The notes: a model not told the origin generated them from the letters alone. Numbered from the stretch's first letter, positions 49,054-60,049 are shown. The stretch: DNA of 64,000 nucleotides from Oscarella lobularis (GCF_947507565.1 NC_089193.1:1-64000); one strand, 5' to 3'. A program made the numbers and translations.

Positions 49054-51878
49054 TCTGAATAAATGCAGAATTAATTCTGAATAAATGCAGAATTAATTTT
49101 GAATTAATGCAGAAGAAATGCGGAATTTATTCTGAATTAATGAAGAATTTATTCCGAATAAATGTAAAATTTATTCTGAATTAATGCAGAATTTATTCTG
49201 AATTAATGGCGAATTTTTTCTGAAATAATGCAGAATTTATTCTGCATTAATCTAGAATAATTTCTGCATTATGGCAGAATTAATTCAGAATTATTCAGAA
49301 TTTATTCTGAATTAATGCAGAATTTAATCTGAATTAATTTAGAATTTATTCTGAATTATTGCAGAATTTATTCTGAATTAATGCACAATTTATTCTGAAT
49401 AAATGCAGAAGATATTCTGAATTAATGCAGAAGGTATTCTGAATTAATGCAGAATTTATTCTGAATTAATGCAGAATTAATTCAGAATTTATTCTGAATT
49501 AATGCAGAATTTATTCTGAACTAATGCAGAATTTATTCTGAAATAATGCAGAATTTATTCTGAATAAATGCAGAATCAATTCTGAATTAATGCAGAATTA
49601 ATTCAGAATTTATTCTGAATTAATGCAGAATTTATTCTGAATTAATGCAGAACTTATTCTGAATAAAAGCAGAATTTATTCTGAATTAATGCAGAATTTA
49701 TTCGGAACTAATGCCGAATTTATTCTGAATAAATGCAGAATTTATTCTGAATTAATGCAGAATTTATTCTGAATTAATGCAGAATTTATTCTGAATAAAT
49801 GCAGAATTAATTCTGAATTAATGCAGAATAAATGCGAAATTTATTCTGAATTAATGCAGAATTTATTTTGAATGAATTCAGAATTTATTCTGAATTAATG
49901 CAGAATTTATTCTGAATTAATGCAGTATTTATTCTGAATAAATGCAGAAGTTATTCTGAATTAAAGCAGAATTTATTCTGAATTAATGCAGAATTTATTC
50001 TGAATTAATGCAAAATTAATTCTGAATAAATGCAGAATTAATTCTGAATTCATGCAGAATTAATTCAGAATTTATTCTGAATTAATGCAGAACTTGTTCT
50101 GAATAAAAGCAGAATTTATTCTGAATTAATGCAGAATTTATTCGGAACTAATGCCGAATTTATTCTGAATAAATGCAGAATTTATTCTGAATTAATGCAG
50201 AATTTATTCTGAATTAATGCAGAACTTATTCTGAATTAATGCAGAATTTATTCTGAATAAATGCAGAATTTATTCTGAATTAAAGCAGAATTTATTCTGA
50301 ATTAATGCAGAATTAATTCAGAATTTATTCTGAATTAATGCAGAATTTATTCTGAACTAATGCAGAATTTATTCTGAATTAATACAAAATTAATTCTGAA
50401 TAAATGCAGAATCAATTCTGAATTAATGCAGAATTAATTCAGAATTTATTCTGAATTAATGCAGAATTTATTGTGAATTAATGCAGAACTTGTTCTGAAT
50501 AAAAGCAGAATTTATTCTGAATTAATGCAGAATTTATTCGGAACTAATGCCGAATTTTTTCTGAATTTATTCTGAAATAATGCAGAATTTATTCTGAATT
50601 AATGCAGAACTTATTCTGAATTAATGCAGAATTTATTCTGAATAAATGTAGCATTTATTCTGAATTAATTCAGAATTAATTCTGAATTAATGCAGAATTT
50701 ATTCTGAATTAATGCAAAATTAATTCTGAATAAATGCAGAATTAATTCTGAATTCATGCAGAATTAATTCAGAATTTATTCTGAATAAATGCAGAATTTA
50801 TTGTGAATTAATGCAGAACTTGTTCTGAATAAAAGCAGAATTTATTCTGAATTAATGCAGAATTTATTCGGAACTAATGCCGAATTTATTCTGAATAAAT
50901 GCAGAATTTATTCTGAATTAATGCAGAATTTATTCTGAATTAATGCAGAACTTATTCTGAATTAATGCAGAATTTATTCTGAATAAATGCAGAATTTATT
51001 CTGAATTAAAGCAGAATTTATTCTGAATTAATGCAGAATTAATTCAGAATTTATTCTGAATTAATGCAGAATTTATTCTGAACTAATGCAGAATTTATTC
51101 TGAATTAATACAAAATTAATTCTGAATAAATGCAGAATCAATTCTGAATTAATGCAGAATTAATTCAGAATTTATTCTGAATTAATGCAGAATTTATTGT
51201 GAATTAATGCAGAACTTGTTCTGAATAAAAGCAGAATTTATTCTGAATTAATGCAGAATTTATTCGGAACTAATGCCGAATTTTTTCTGAATTTATTCTG
51301 AAATAATGCAGAATTTATTCTGAATTAATGCAGAACTTATTCTGAATTAATGCAGAATTTATTCTGAATAAATGTAGCATTTATTCTGAATTAATTCAGA
51401 ATTAATTCTGAATTAATGCAGAATTTATTCTGAATTAATGCAGAATTTATTCTGAATAAATGCAGAAGTTATTCTGAATTAATGCAGAATTTATTCTGAA
51501 TTAATGCAGAATTAATTCAGAATTTATTCTGAATTAATGCAGAATTTATTCTGAATTAATGCAGAATTTATTCTGAATTAATGCAGTATTTATTCTGAAT
51601 AAATGCAGAAGTTATTCTGAATTAAAGCAGAATTTATTCTGAATTAATGCAGAATTTATTCTGAATTAATGCAAAATTAATTCTGAATAAATGCAGAATT
51701 AATTCTGAATTAATGCGGAATTAATTCAGAATTTATTCTGAATAAATGCAGAATTAATTCTGAATTAATGCAGGAAAAATGCGGAATTTATTCTGAATTA
51801 ATGCAGAATTTATTCTGAATTAATGCAGAATTAATTCTGAATAAATACAGAATTAATTCTGAATTAATGCAGAATAAA
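49054..51878. repeat. Q array 5
   Basis: AT-rich repeat, 2.8 kb, with its own internal duplication. The stretch around 50090-50660 is repeated at about 50820-51390, recognisable by the pair GAACTTGTTCTGAATAAAAG and TATTGTGAATTAATG. Confidence 0.92.
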
Positions 51879-52302
51879 AGATCGTGAACTTACGTAGACA
51901 AGGTGCTTCAGCTTTCTTTTCAACATTCTATATTCTTTACGAGAGCTATGCTGCCATGAAGCATCCATGATCGTATGTAAGGTGAAGAAAACGACAGGCG
52001 CTCCGTCGTGAGTCGACGATACGTCGGCGATCGTTCTAAAAGATCGCTCGTACACCCAGAAACGCCATGACGACGAAAAACTTAGCAATAACCGTTCAGA
52101 AAGTGACGGAACACGACAAGAAGTCGATCAAGAACCTCAAACTCGCTCGCTAAGCGATGCACAGGAGACGAACGACGAGTAGGGCCGCAGTGGCTGCTCT
52201 TACGGATACGTAAGGCCGTTATCCTTACGGACACCAAAATGATCATGCGCAGTGCGTTATTTCGAGGATTAAAAGGTTGTGATAACTTGTCTATCTCGAG
52301 GG

Positions 52303-52410
52303 TGACGCGATAGCTCACGCGTACAGGCGCGGGGGGGGGGGTGCTCAGGGTTACGGCTCCCACGCAGCAGGCGCCGGGTTCGAATCCCGAAGCGTACTCT
52401 TTTTTTTCTT
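52303..52410 (+). ncRNA. tRNA-like Pol III module (SINE head or tRNA pseudogene)
   Basis: An A-box-like TAGCTCACGCG (52311-52321) and a perfect B box GGTTCGAATCC (52378-52388) within GGGTTCGAATCCCG are followed by a T8 run, a Pol III terminator, and a long pyrimidine tract. The anticodon region is distorted by a G11 run, and the acceptor stem pairs poorly, so a working tRNA is unlikely. Confidence 0.45.
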
Positions 52411-52458
52411 TTTTTCTTTCTTTCTTTTTTCTTTTTTATCTTTTTTTCTTTTTTCTCT

Positions 52459-52631
52459 GTACCTAATCGGCGATATACGATCACCCGCGACTGTGGCTTA
52501 ACCGCCCGTAGCATGGTGGTTCCAGGGGGGCGAAGCCCCCCTCTGCGACCCATGCTCATTGGGGCGGTTAAGCCCGGAGCGGGGCCGCCACCGATACCAG
52601 TAAGGTTTAGGGTTGGTGTTGGGTTAGGTAC
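52459..52631. repeat. Foldback nested in the transposon
   Basis: It starts GTACCTAA and ends TTAGGTAC. Inside, GGCTTAACCGCCC (from 52495) pairs with GGGCGGTTAAGCC (to 52574), and a central GGGGGGC-GAA-GCCCCCC hairpin lies at 52525-52541. These nested inverted repeats look like a small foldback element that inserted into the larger one, or an elaborate RNA hairpin. Confidence 0.6.
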
Positions 52632-52792
52632 ATGAAGAACGCTTTCTAAGCTCTCTATATAGGGCACTGCGCATGATCACTTTTGTGTCCGTAAGGATAA
52701 CGGCCTTACGTATCCGTAAGGGCAGCCACGGCCAGTAGGGCTTTTCGAGTGTAACGCGCGCTAAAACATCGCGAAAAAATCTCTCATTCTCT

Positions 52793-53360
52793 GAATAAAC
52801 AAAGAATTTATTCTGACTTAATGCAGGATTTATTCTGAATTAATTCAGAATTTATTCTGAATTAATTCAGAATTTATACTGAATTAATGTAGAATTAATG
52901 AAGAATTAATGAAGAATCTATTCTGCATTAATTCAGAATAAAATTCAGCATTAATTCAGTATTAATTCTGCATTAATTCAGAATTAATTCTGAATTAATT
53001 CAGATTTTATTCTTAATTATTGCAAAATTAATTCTGATAAAATGCAAAATAAATTCTAAATTAATGCAGAATAAATGCGGAATTTATTCTGAATAAATGC
53101 AAATTTTATTCTGAATTAATGCAGACTTTATTCTCAATTATTGCAGAATAAATGCGAAATTTATTCTCAATTAATTCAGAATTTATTCTGAATTAATGCA
53201 GAAATTATTTTAGATTATTGCAGAATTTATTCTGAAATAATGCAGAATTTATTTTCAATTATTGCAGAATTAATTCTTAATAAATGCAGAATTAATTCTT
53301 AATTAATGCAGAATAAATCGGGAATTTATGCAGAATTTATTCTGAATTAACTTAGAATTT
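52793..53360. repeat. q array 5
   Basis: Shorter than the others. The inverted block is reduced to about 52920-52975, and part of the reversed units present in cassettes 1-4 is missing. Confidence 0.85.
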
Positions 53361-54376
53361 CAAGGAACAATTGTAGAAGGAAAAATTGCCCCAGGACAAA
53401 TTGTCCTGGGAACAAATTGTCCACAGGAAAAATTGTCCCGGGGACAAATTGTCCCAGGACAAATTGTCCCAGGACAAATTGTCCCCAGGACAAATTGTCC
53501 CAGCACTAATTGTCATAGGACAAATTGTCCCCAGGACAAATTGTCCCAGGACAAATTGTCCCAGGACAAATTGTCCCAGGACAAATCGTCCCAGGACAAA
53601 TTGTCCCAGGACAAATTGTGCCAGGACAAATTTTCGTAGGACAAATTGTGTCAGGACAAATTGTCCCAGGACAAATTGTCCCAGGACAAATTGTCCCAGG
53701 ACAAATTGTCCCAGGACAAATTGTGCCAGGACAAATTGTCGTAGGACAAATTGTGTCAGGACAAATTGTCCCAGGACAAATTGTCCCAGGACAAATTGTC
53801 CCAGGACAAATTGTGAAGGACAATTTGTACCCAGTACAAATTGTCCCCAGGACAAATTGTCCCAGGACAAATTGTCCCAGGACAAATTGTCCCAGGACAA
53901 ATTGTCCCAGGACAAATTGTGCCAGGACAAATTGTCGTAGGACAAATTGTGTCAGGACAAATTGTCCCAGGACAAATTGTCCCAGGACAAATTGTCCCAG
54001 GACAAATTGTGAAGGACAATTTGTACCCAGTACAAATTGTCCCCAGGACAAATTGTCCACAGGACAAATTGCCCAAGGACAAATTGTCCCAGGACAAATT
54101 GTCCCCAGGACAAATTGTCCCAGGACAAATTGTCCCAGGACAAATGTTCACAGGAAAAACTGTCACAAGGACAAATTGTCCCAAGGAGAAATTGTCCCCA
54201 GGACAAATTGTCCCAGGACAAATTGTTCAAGGACAAATTGTCCCCATGACAATTTGTCCCCAGGACAAATTGTCCGAGGACAAATTGTTCCAGGACAAAT
54301 TGTCCCAGGACAAATTGTCCCAGGATAAATTGTGCCAAGACAATTTGTCCCCAGGACAAATTGTCCCAGGACAAAT
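53361..54376. repeat. P array 5 (1.0 kb, short)
   Basis: About 65 units, with the TGTGCC, TGTCGT, TGTGTC trio at about 53617, 53720 and 53917. The right-end phrase shared by P0 to P4 is missing. The array breaks into the 20-bp repeat at GGACAAATTTATTTGAGAGC. Confidence 0.95.
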
Positions 54377-55255
54377 TTATTTGAGAGCCTGTGCACTTAC
54401 TTGAGGCAATGTGGATTTAAATGAAAACATGTGCATTCATATAAGCCTGTGCATTCAAATCAAAGCCTGTGCATTCAAATCAAAGCCTGTGCATTCAAAT
54501 GTAAGCCTGTGCATTCAAATGAAAGCAAGTGCATTCAAATGAAAGCCTGTGTTTTCAAATGAAAGCATGTGCATTCAATTGAGAGCGTGTGCATTCAAAT
54601 GAAAGCCTGTGCATTCAAATGAAAGCCTGTGCATTCAATTGAGAGTGTGTGCATTGAATTGAAAGCATGTGCATTCAAATGAAAGCTTTTGCATTCAAAT
54701 GAAAGCCTGTGCATTCAATTGAGAGTGTGTGCATTGAATTGAAAGCATGTGCATTCAAATGAAAGCTTTTGCATTCAAATGAAAGGTTGTGCATTCAATT
54801 GAGAGCGTGTGCATTGAAATGAAAGCATGTGCATTCAAATGAAAGCTTGTGCATTCAAATGAAAGCTTGTGCATTCAATTGAGAGCGTGTGCATTCAAAT
54901 GAAAGCCTGTGCATTCAATAGAAAGCCAGTTCATTCAAATGAAAGCTTGTGTATTCAAATGAAAGCCCGTGCATTCAAATGAAAGCCTTTGCTTTCAAAT
55001 GAAAGCCTGTGCATTCAAATGAAAGCCTGTGCTTTCAAATGAAAGCCTGTGCATTCAAATGAAAGCCTGTGCATTCAAATGAAAGCCTGTGCATTCAAAT
55101 GAAAGCCTGTGCATTTATTTGAGAGCCTGTGCACTTACTTGAGGCCCCGTGGATTCAAATGAAAACATGTGCATTCATATAAAAGCCTGTGCATTCAAAT
55201 GAAAGCCTGTGCATTCAAATGAAAGCCTGTGCACTTACTTGAGGCCCTGTGGATT
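54377..55255. repeat. 20-bp tandem repeat (GCATTCAAATGAAAGCCTGT)
   Basis: About 43 units. TTCA-AA-TGAA inside each unit is again a short inverted repeat. Variants include GCATTCAATTGAGAGCGTGT. The phrase GCACTTACTTGAGGC occurs at both ends and near 55130. Confidence 0.92.
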
Positions 55256-56735
55256 CAGTCGAACTATGCCTTATCTGATGCATAAAAATGTTTTCAACCC
55301 TGCCTGAGCCTTTAGAAAATGGAAATTTTCGCGGCCCGTTCGTAATGTTGCCTCTTTTTCATCTTTTGCGCATGGTAACTTTGTCGATTGTTTTTGCGCA
55401 TCAAAACCTTGACGACCGTTTTTGCGCATCAAAACGCTTGCGATCGTTTTAGCGCATCAAAAGTATTGCGATCGTTTTTGCGCATCAAAAGTATTGCGAT
55501 CGTTTTTGCGCATCAAAACGTTTGCGATCGTTTCTGCGCATCAAAACTATGGCGATCGTTTTTGCGCATCAAAACTATTGCGATCGTTTTGCGTATCAAA
55601 ACTATTGCGATCGTTTTTGCGCATGAAAACTACTCGCGCATCAAAACTTTTTGCGAACGTTTTTGCGCATCAAAAGTATTGCGAACGTTTTTGCGCATCA
55701 AAACTTTTGCGATCGTTTTTGCGCGAATGATCCAATACTAAGAGAATTATAACTGTTAGTTAAACAGAATAGCTATTTTATTAATATCCTAATGGGGCCT
55801 CACTTTTCAAATCAAACTTTTTCGCTTGTTTTACGATGGGAATCAGTCGAGCGGTGTGTTATCTAAGGAAAAAAATGTTTTCAACGCTTCCTAAGCCTTC
55901 ATAAGAGTAAAATTTTCGCGGCCCGGTTCCTAATGGGGCCCAATTTTTATGTAAAACATTTTCGCTTATTTTATGCTGGAAATCAGCCGACCGATGTCTT
56001 ATCTGTTGCAGAAAAACGTTTTCAACGCTTTCTTAGCCTTTATAAGAGTAAAATTTTCGCGGCCCGGTTCCTAATGGGGCCCCAATTTCTTCTGAAATTG
56101 TTTTTCTTATTTTACGCTGGGAATCAATCAAGCGATGTTTTATCTGGTACAGATAAAGTTTTTCAACGCTTCCTTAGCCTTTGAAAGAGCGAAATTTTCG
56201 CGGCCCGGTTCCTAATGGGGCCCCATTTTTATCTAAAACATTTTCGCTTATTTTATGCTGGGAATCATCCGAACGATGTCTTATCTCAAGCAGAAAAACG
56301 TTTTCAACGCTTCCTTAGACTTTGAAAGAGCCAATTTTCGCGGCCAGGTTCCTAATGGGGCCCCAATTTTTTCTGAAATTGTTTTTCTTATTTTACGCTG
56401 GGAATCAATCAAGCGATGTTTTTTTCTGATGCAGAAAAATGTTTTCAACGCTTCCTTAGCCTTTAAAAGAGCGAAATTTTCGCGGCCCTGTTCCTAATGG
56501 GGCCCCATTTTTATCTAAAACATTTTCGCTTATTTTATGCTGGGAATCATCCGCACGATGTCTTATCTCAAGCAGAAAAACGTTTTCAACGCTTCCTTAG
56601 ACTTTTAAAGAGCCAAATTTCCGCGGCCAGGTTCCTAATGGGGGCCCCATTTTCATCTAAGATTGTTTCTCTTGTTTTACGCCGAGAATCAGTCGAGCGA
56701 TGTAAGAGATTGTTTGTCTGATTCCTAGCGTGAAA
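55256..56735 (+). repeat. 141-bp tandem repeat, direct block
   Basis: The word TTCCTAATGGGGCC recurs near 55927, 56068, 56209, 56350, 56491 and 56632, steps of 140-141 bp. Degenerate copies lie at 55260-55350 and 55781. Each unit has TTTTCGCGGCCCGG, then TATTTTATGCTGGGAATCA, then GTTTTCAACGCTTCC. The 28-bp array at 55385-55730 sits inside the block. Confidence 0.9.
55385..55730. repeat. 28-bp tandem repeat (GCGCATCAAAA...GCGATCGTTTTT)
   Basis: About 12 units with the palindromes CGATCG and GCGC. It separates two parts of the 141-bp array, so it expanded within an existing unit or was inserted. The two plus-strand frames over it are repeat artefacts. Confidence 0.9.
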
Positions 56736-56756
56736 TTAGCGAATATTTTTAGATAA

Positions 56757-56960
56757 AAACGAGGCCCCATTATTAGGAACCGGTCCTTAAAATTTTGTTC
56801 ATTTAAAAGGTAAAGGAAGCGTTGGAAACGTTTTTCTGCATCAAATAAAATCTTGTTTGACTGATTTCTAGCGTCAAATGTACTATTATTTTATAGACAA
56901 AAATGAGGCCCCATTAGGAACCAGGCCGCGACAATTTTTCATTTCATTAACCGTAAAGCA
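56757..56960 (-). repeat. 141-bp repeat, inverted copies
   Basis: GGGGCC/AGGAACC words appear in reverse complement at about 56765 and 56905, 140 bp apart. Two units of the neighbouring array thus lie in the opposite orientation, with the turn near 56720-56755. Confidence 0.8.
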
Positions 56961-57180
56961 AAATCATATCTGAAGGAGCTGAAGGGGTCTGTCTGAAGGT
57001 TACTTTATTTATGATAAGCACGTGACTGTACAAGCAGTCAATAACCCGGACAACTGTAATATTAAAAAGCTTGATTCACTTACGGAAATACTGAAATAAA
57101 AATTTATTTGGTGGACTGGTGATGATGGTGCTGGTGGTGGAGGTGCTTAGTGGTGATGGAGGTGCTATTGGTGCTGGAGG

Positions 57181-57223
<43 letters not shown>

Positions 57224-57335
57224 TTGATGATGGGGGAACCTAGCTACCTAACTACCTAGCTACCTACCTGACTAGTAATTTAATTATTTATTATTTTTAT
57301 AAGTTTAAATAATTAGTTATGTATTACCTTCTTTC
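56961..57335. repeat. Unique stretch with microsatellites
   Basis: It contains GGTG-rich sequence, (GAT)n at about 57181-57222, and CTAC/CTAG-rich repeats to 57275. I see no gene. Confidence 0.7.
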
Positions 57336-57830
57336 TTGGCCCGATGACGATGAGGCGGCTGCGTCGTCTTCGCGTCTGCAGAGATGAAAAAAATAATAAC
57401 ATTTGCTACGTAGAAAAACGCGATCTTAGGCTGCAGTCGTCTCGAGGGGCTGGCGTCGTCCTTCGGCGGCTGCGTCGTCTTCGCGTCTGCCAAAAGATGA
57501 AAAAAAAATAATAACATTTGCTACGTAGAAAAACGCGATCTTAGGCTGCAGTCGTCTTGAGGGGCTGGCGTCGTCCTTCGGCGGCTGCGTCGTCTTCGCG
57601 TCTGCCAAGAGATGAAAAAAAAATAATAACATTTGCTACGTAGAAAAACGCGATCTTAGGCTGCAGTCGTCTTGAGGCGCTGTCGTCGTCCTTCGGCGGC
57701 TGCGTCGTCTTCGCGTCTGGCAAGAGATGAAAACCAATTAATAAAATTTGCTACGTACAAAAACGCGATCTTAGGCTGCAGTCGTCTTGAGGCGCTGGCG
57801 TCGTCCTTCGGCGGCATCTTGCATCCAACC
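57336..57830 (-). repeat. 115-bp tandem repeat with acceptor-like sites
   Basis: Four to five units, about 115 bp apart. On the minus strand each has a strong acceptor-like stretch, T-run then CATCTTTTGGCAG, followed by GC-rich ACGCGAAGACGACGCAGCC and onward to GCCTAAGATCGCG. A donor is unclear; CTAC|GTAGCA is the best and is weak. Overlapping frames of 60-68 codons across units come from the repeat. It lies downstream of the minus-strand exon candidates at 57.9-59.6 kb and may be their 3' continuation. Confidence 0.6.
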
Positions 57831-57882
57831 TAAATCTCAAAAGAAGCCAGCAAGGGAAAAAACAAACGGTCCATACAGATAC

Positions 57883-57949
57883 CTCTAGTGTTGACGGCTT
57901 CGTCCACATCCGTCGTCTTCATCCGTCGTCTTCATCCCCACGTCTGCAT
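57883..57949 (-). other. Candidate exon D of a minus-strand gene
   Basis: A 67-nt segment between acceptor TTTTTTGAGTTTTAG and donor AGAG|GTATCTG. Joined after exon C it continues an open frame that ends at a TAG just before the donor. It is rich in GATGAAGACGACGG repeats. Confidence 0.4.
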
Positions 57950-58035
57950 CTAAAACTCAAAAAAGAGCAAGCATGGGGGAAAATGTGGGCGTTATATACA
58001 GATACCTCGTGTCTTCGTCCCCATCCTCCACTTAC

Positions 58036-58091
58036 CAGTCCTGCGACGACTTTGACGGGGCGTAGCACTCTTCCTCCGCGTCGGTGACGTC
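58036..58091 (-). other. Candidate exon C of a minus-strand gene
   Basis: A 56-nt segment between acceptor TTTTTCCTTTGGCAG and donor GACTG|GTAAGT. Two of its three frames are open. The frame entering from exon B stays open. Confidence 0.4.
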
Positions 58092-58153
58092 CTGCCAAAG
58101 GAAAAATGAATTAGAAAAATGACGTCAAAAATTTGATTGATTAAATACTTATA

Positions 58154-59089
58154 CAGTACCGGTCATAAGTATCAGGCCACCCCTAGTAACCCTTATACAG
58201 AGTCAAGTTTGTATGATGCGTGATAAAAAAGTCTCTCTTTGCTTTTAGCAAAGCTTCTTTTTAAAAGAAGAGATAAGTCTTAAATTTGTAAAAAAAAACA
58301 ATTGTAGCAAATTTGTGGCAATTCCATAGAGACAATACGCGCTTTAGTGATAACACTAAGAATAATACCCTTCACCGAACATAGGACAATTTTTGCGTAA
58401 AAATTGAATTTTCCTATGGTTAATTTTTTTTAATTAACTGAAAAGTGGTTAAAGTTTAACATGACAAATGTTGCAAAGTTGTCTTCCGCATGCCTCCAGT
58501 TTGGGGCTAGGAAGCTACTCTGTTTGCAATAACGCCATTTTACCACCTTTTCATTTTAATTCTCTAAACTGGTCTAACTAATGCTTTAGAAATCGAAGTT
58601 GTCATTAGATGAAAGAGGAATAAATAAGCATCCTTTTCAGTTCTTTTACTGAAGTTGCTGATGCTTTTAACAGAAATTTCTACGTATAGTTCTAAAACAA
58701 GGATTTTCTTAATGCTTTGCAAAAAATTAAAACTTTAAAAATTTCTGATTTTTGCCTTTAGTTAGGTTGGTTTCAATCTCAAAAATTTCGCAAGCAATAA
58801 AACTAATGCTTATTAACTTTGGAAGTCAAATATTAATTCATTTTGCCTAAGTTTTGCCTAACTTTCAAAACGCACTATAAATAGACAGGGTTACAGTACT
58901 GCTCTTGTAACGCCACACAGTTGCTACAAAACTTGCAACATTTGTTCTACGAAAGAAGAGCAAAGGTAGAAGGTTGTTACTAGTGCAAACAGAAGTTCGA
59001 CTTCTACGTATCTTTTGAATGAATGAGCGCGTATTACGACAATGATTACTAAAGAAACCAGGGTGGCCTAATACATATGATCGGTACTG
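58154..59089. mobile_element. Non-autonomous Tc1/mariner-like element
   Basis: The ends are inverted repeats of about 30 bp: CAGTACCGGTCATAAGTATC and onward at 58154, and the reverse complement CAGTACCGATCATATGTATT at 59089, with five or so mismatches. TA dinucleotides flank both ends (58152-58153 and 59090-59091), the signature TA target duplication of this superfamily. The 936-bp AT-rich interior has no transposase frame. In the exon model it lies in the intron between candidate exons B and C. Confidence 0.75.
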
Positions 59090-59199
59090 TATAGTACATA
59101 TTATTATTTATTTATTTATTCCTCTAATTCCTCTACCCTAACTGCCTCTAAAATAAAGATGATAGATGATGAAGTAGAGATGACGTGTAGATGACGTGT

Positions 59200-59290
59200 A
59201 AATGACGAAAATGAAGTGTCAATGGAGAAAATGAAGTGTAAATGGCGAAAATGAAGTGTAAATGGCGAAAATGAAGTGTAAATGGAAAAG
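59200..59290. repeat. 20-bp tandem repeat (AATGGCGAAAATGAAGTGTA)
   Basis: Four to five units. It produces a 89-codon minus-strand frame (FHLSLFHLAAF and onward) that I regard as an artefact. Confidence 0.75.
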
Positions 59291-59481
59291 GTAGAAGAAT
59301 GAAGTGCAATAAATGGAGTGAAGGCTGCTAAATGAAATAATGACAGGTGGAAGGTGATCTGAGTGGGAGGTCCACTGTCAAACAAAAATCTGTCTTGACA
59401 TTGACAGACATGTACCTAAAAACGGGCAACAGTTAAGATAGATGCAATAATTAAATGACCGTCACAATCCACGTGACTTAC

Positions 59482-59522
59482 TGACGAGTCTCCTCCCCCG
59501 CTCGCTCGGAGGCGGGGTCAAG
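59482..59522 (-). other. Candidate exon B of a minus-strand gene
   Basis: A 41-nt segment between acceptor TTTGTGTTCGCAG and donor CGTCA|GTAAGTCACG, separated by a 42-nt intron from an upstream donor TTTAG|GTAAGC (59565/59564). It reads LDPASERAGEETR in the frame that stays open through exons C and D. The upstream exon has stops in all frames near its end and would be 5' untranslated. Confidence 0.4.
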
Positions 59523-60049
59523 CTGCGAACACAAACGAAAAATCGCCTTACTGTCGAGGCTTACCTAAACTCGCCACGCACACTTCCCGAGCATCATCGC
59601 ATCTTCAGCTTCTCCGATTCAATGATTGCAAAGAGCCTAAAAGGGGACCCCTCTCGATAAACGATAGTACGAGACGTAGACGCTGCTAAGAGACGCGCGC
59701 GGAGCAGCGAACGTCGCGAACGACGCACTGAGCGACGCACGTGGCGAAGAAAAGCCCTCGCACGCCTCTAAAAAACACCAGACGAAGCACAAACCTGCAG
59801 GCGTGACGACAGGCTGCGTGCGTGGCGACAGGCAGCGTCCGTTCGCCTTCCGATCGAGCGAGAAGCGAGCGAGGAATCCGCGTGGCTGCTGCTCCGCTAT
59901 CTGCACGAATGATGTCGGCTGTTGTCTGCGATTGCGTGAGACGAAATACTAGAAGGCGTTTTGAAGCGTGCGATTGACGTCCTAATTGTCTGTGCAAGAT
60001 AGGAAAGTATAGTCACGTGCTTATTTAACCTGGTGTTTGACAGCTGGTA
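59523..60049. promoter_or_regulatory. CpG-rich region between divergent gene heads
   Basis: It is CpG-dense from about 59640 to 59900. It has minus-strand splice signals to its left and the plus-strand exon 1 to its right, so it looks like a shared divergent promoter. The 89- to 103-codon minus-strand frames inside it show no family I recognise. Confidence 0.4.

Larger units (their letters stand above)
52185..52733. mobile_element. Non-autonomous inverted-repeat transposon in core 5
   Basis: Terminal inverted repeats of about 70 bp: 52185-52255 (CCGCAGTGGCTGCTCTTACG and onward to ATGATCATGCGCAGTGC) and the reverse complement at 52664-52733, with few mismatches. The flanks AGTAGGG (52178-52184 and 52734-52740) form a 7-bp target-site duplication. 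Four intact copies of the core show the empty site. No transposase frame is present. Inside are a tRNA-like module and a second nested foldback. The superfamily is uncertain; the CAGTGGC-like end resembles hAT ends, but a 7-bp duplication is atypical for hAT. Confidence 0.85.
51879..52792 (-). repeat. Core 5, split by a transposon
   Basis: The core sequence is as in the others, except that a 549-bp element plus a 7-bp target duplication interrupts it at 52178-52740. One base change alters the conserved minus-strand frame (Gly to Trp in the SWRFGVYERS segment). Donor and ATG are intact. Only the part upstream of the exon-like segment is separated by the insertion. Confidence 0.55.

Noticed and set aside
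20676-49084. Very long overlapping frames on both strands (up to 443 codons) with SQDKL, PRTNC, PGQIV, LSWDN, FVLGQ and CPGTI repeats
   Set aside because: The 15-bp P unit has no stop codon in any of the six frames, so such frames arise automatically. They switch frame at every 16-bp unit and exist equally on both strands.
52303-52410. Functional tRNA gene
   Set aside because: The B box is perfect but the G11 run, poor acceptor pairing and lack of a clear anticodon arm argue for a tRNA-derived pseudogene or SINE head.
13155-54376. CRISPR array (regular short palindromic repeats)
   Set aside because: There are no unique spacers between repeats, the context is a eukaryotic chromosome end, and there are no cas genes.
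55388-55741. 117- and 102-codon frames with FLRIKT/FAHQN repeats
   Set aside because: They derive entirely from the 28-bp tandem repeat in two frames.
57317-57723. Three minus-strand frames with DAKTTQPPKDD repeats as a protein family
   Set aside because: They overlap units of the 115-bp repeat and read through a strong acceptor-like site. They may contain exon parts, but not in the form of these continuous frames.
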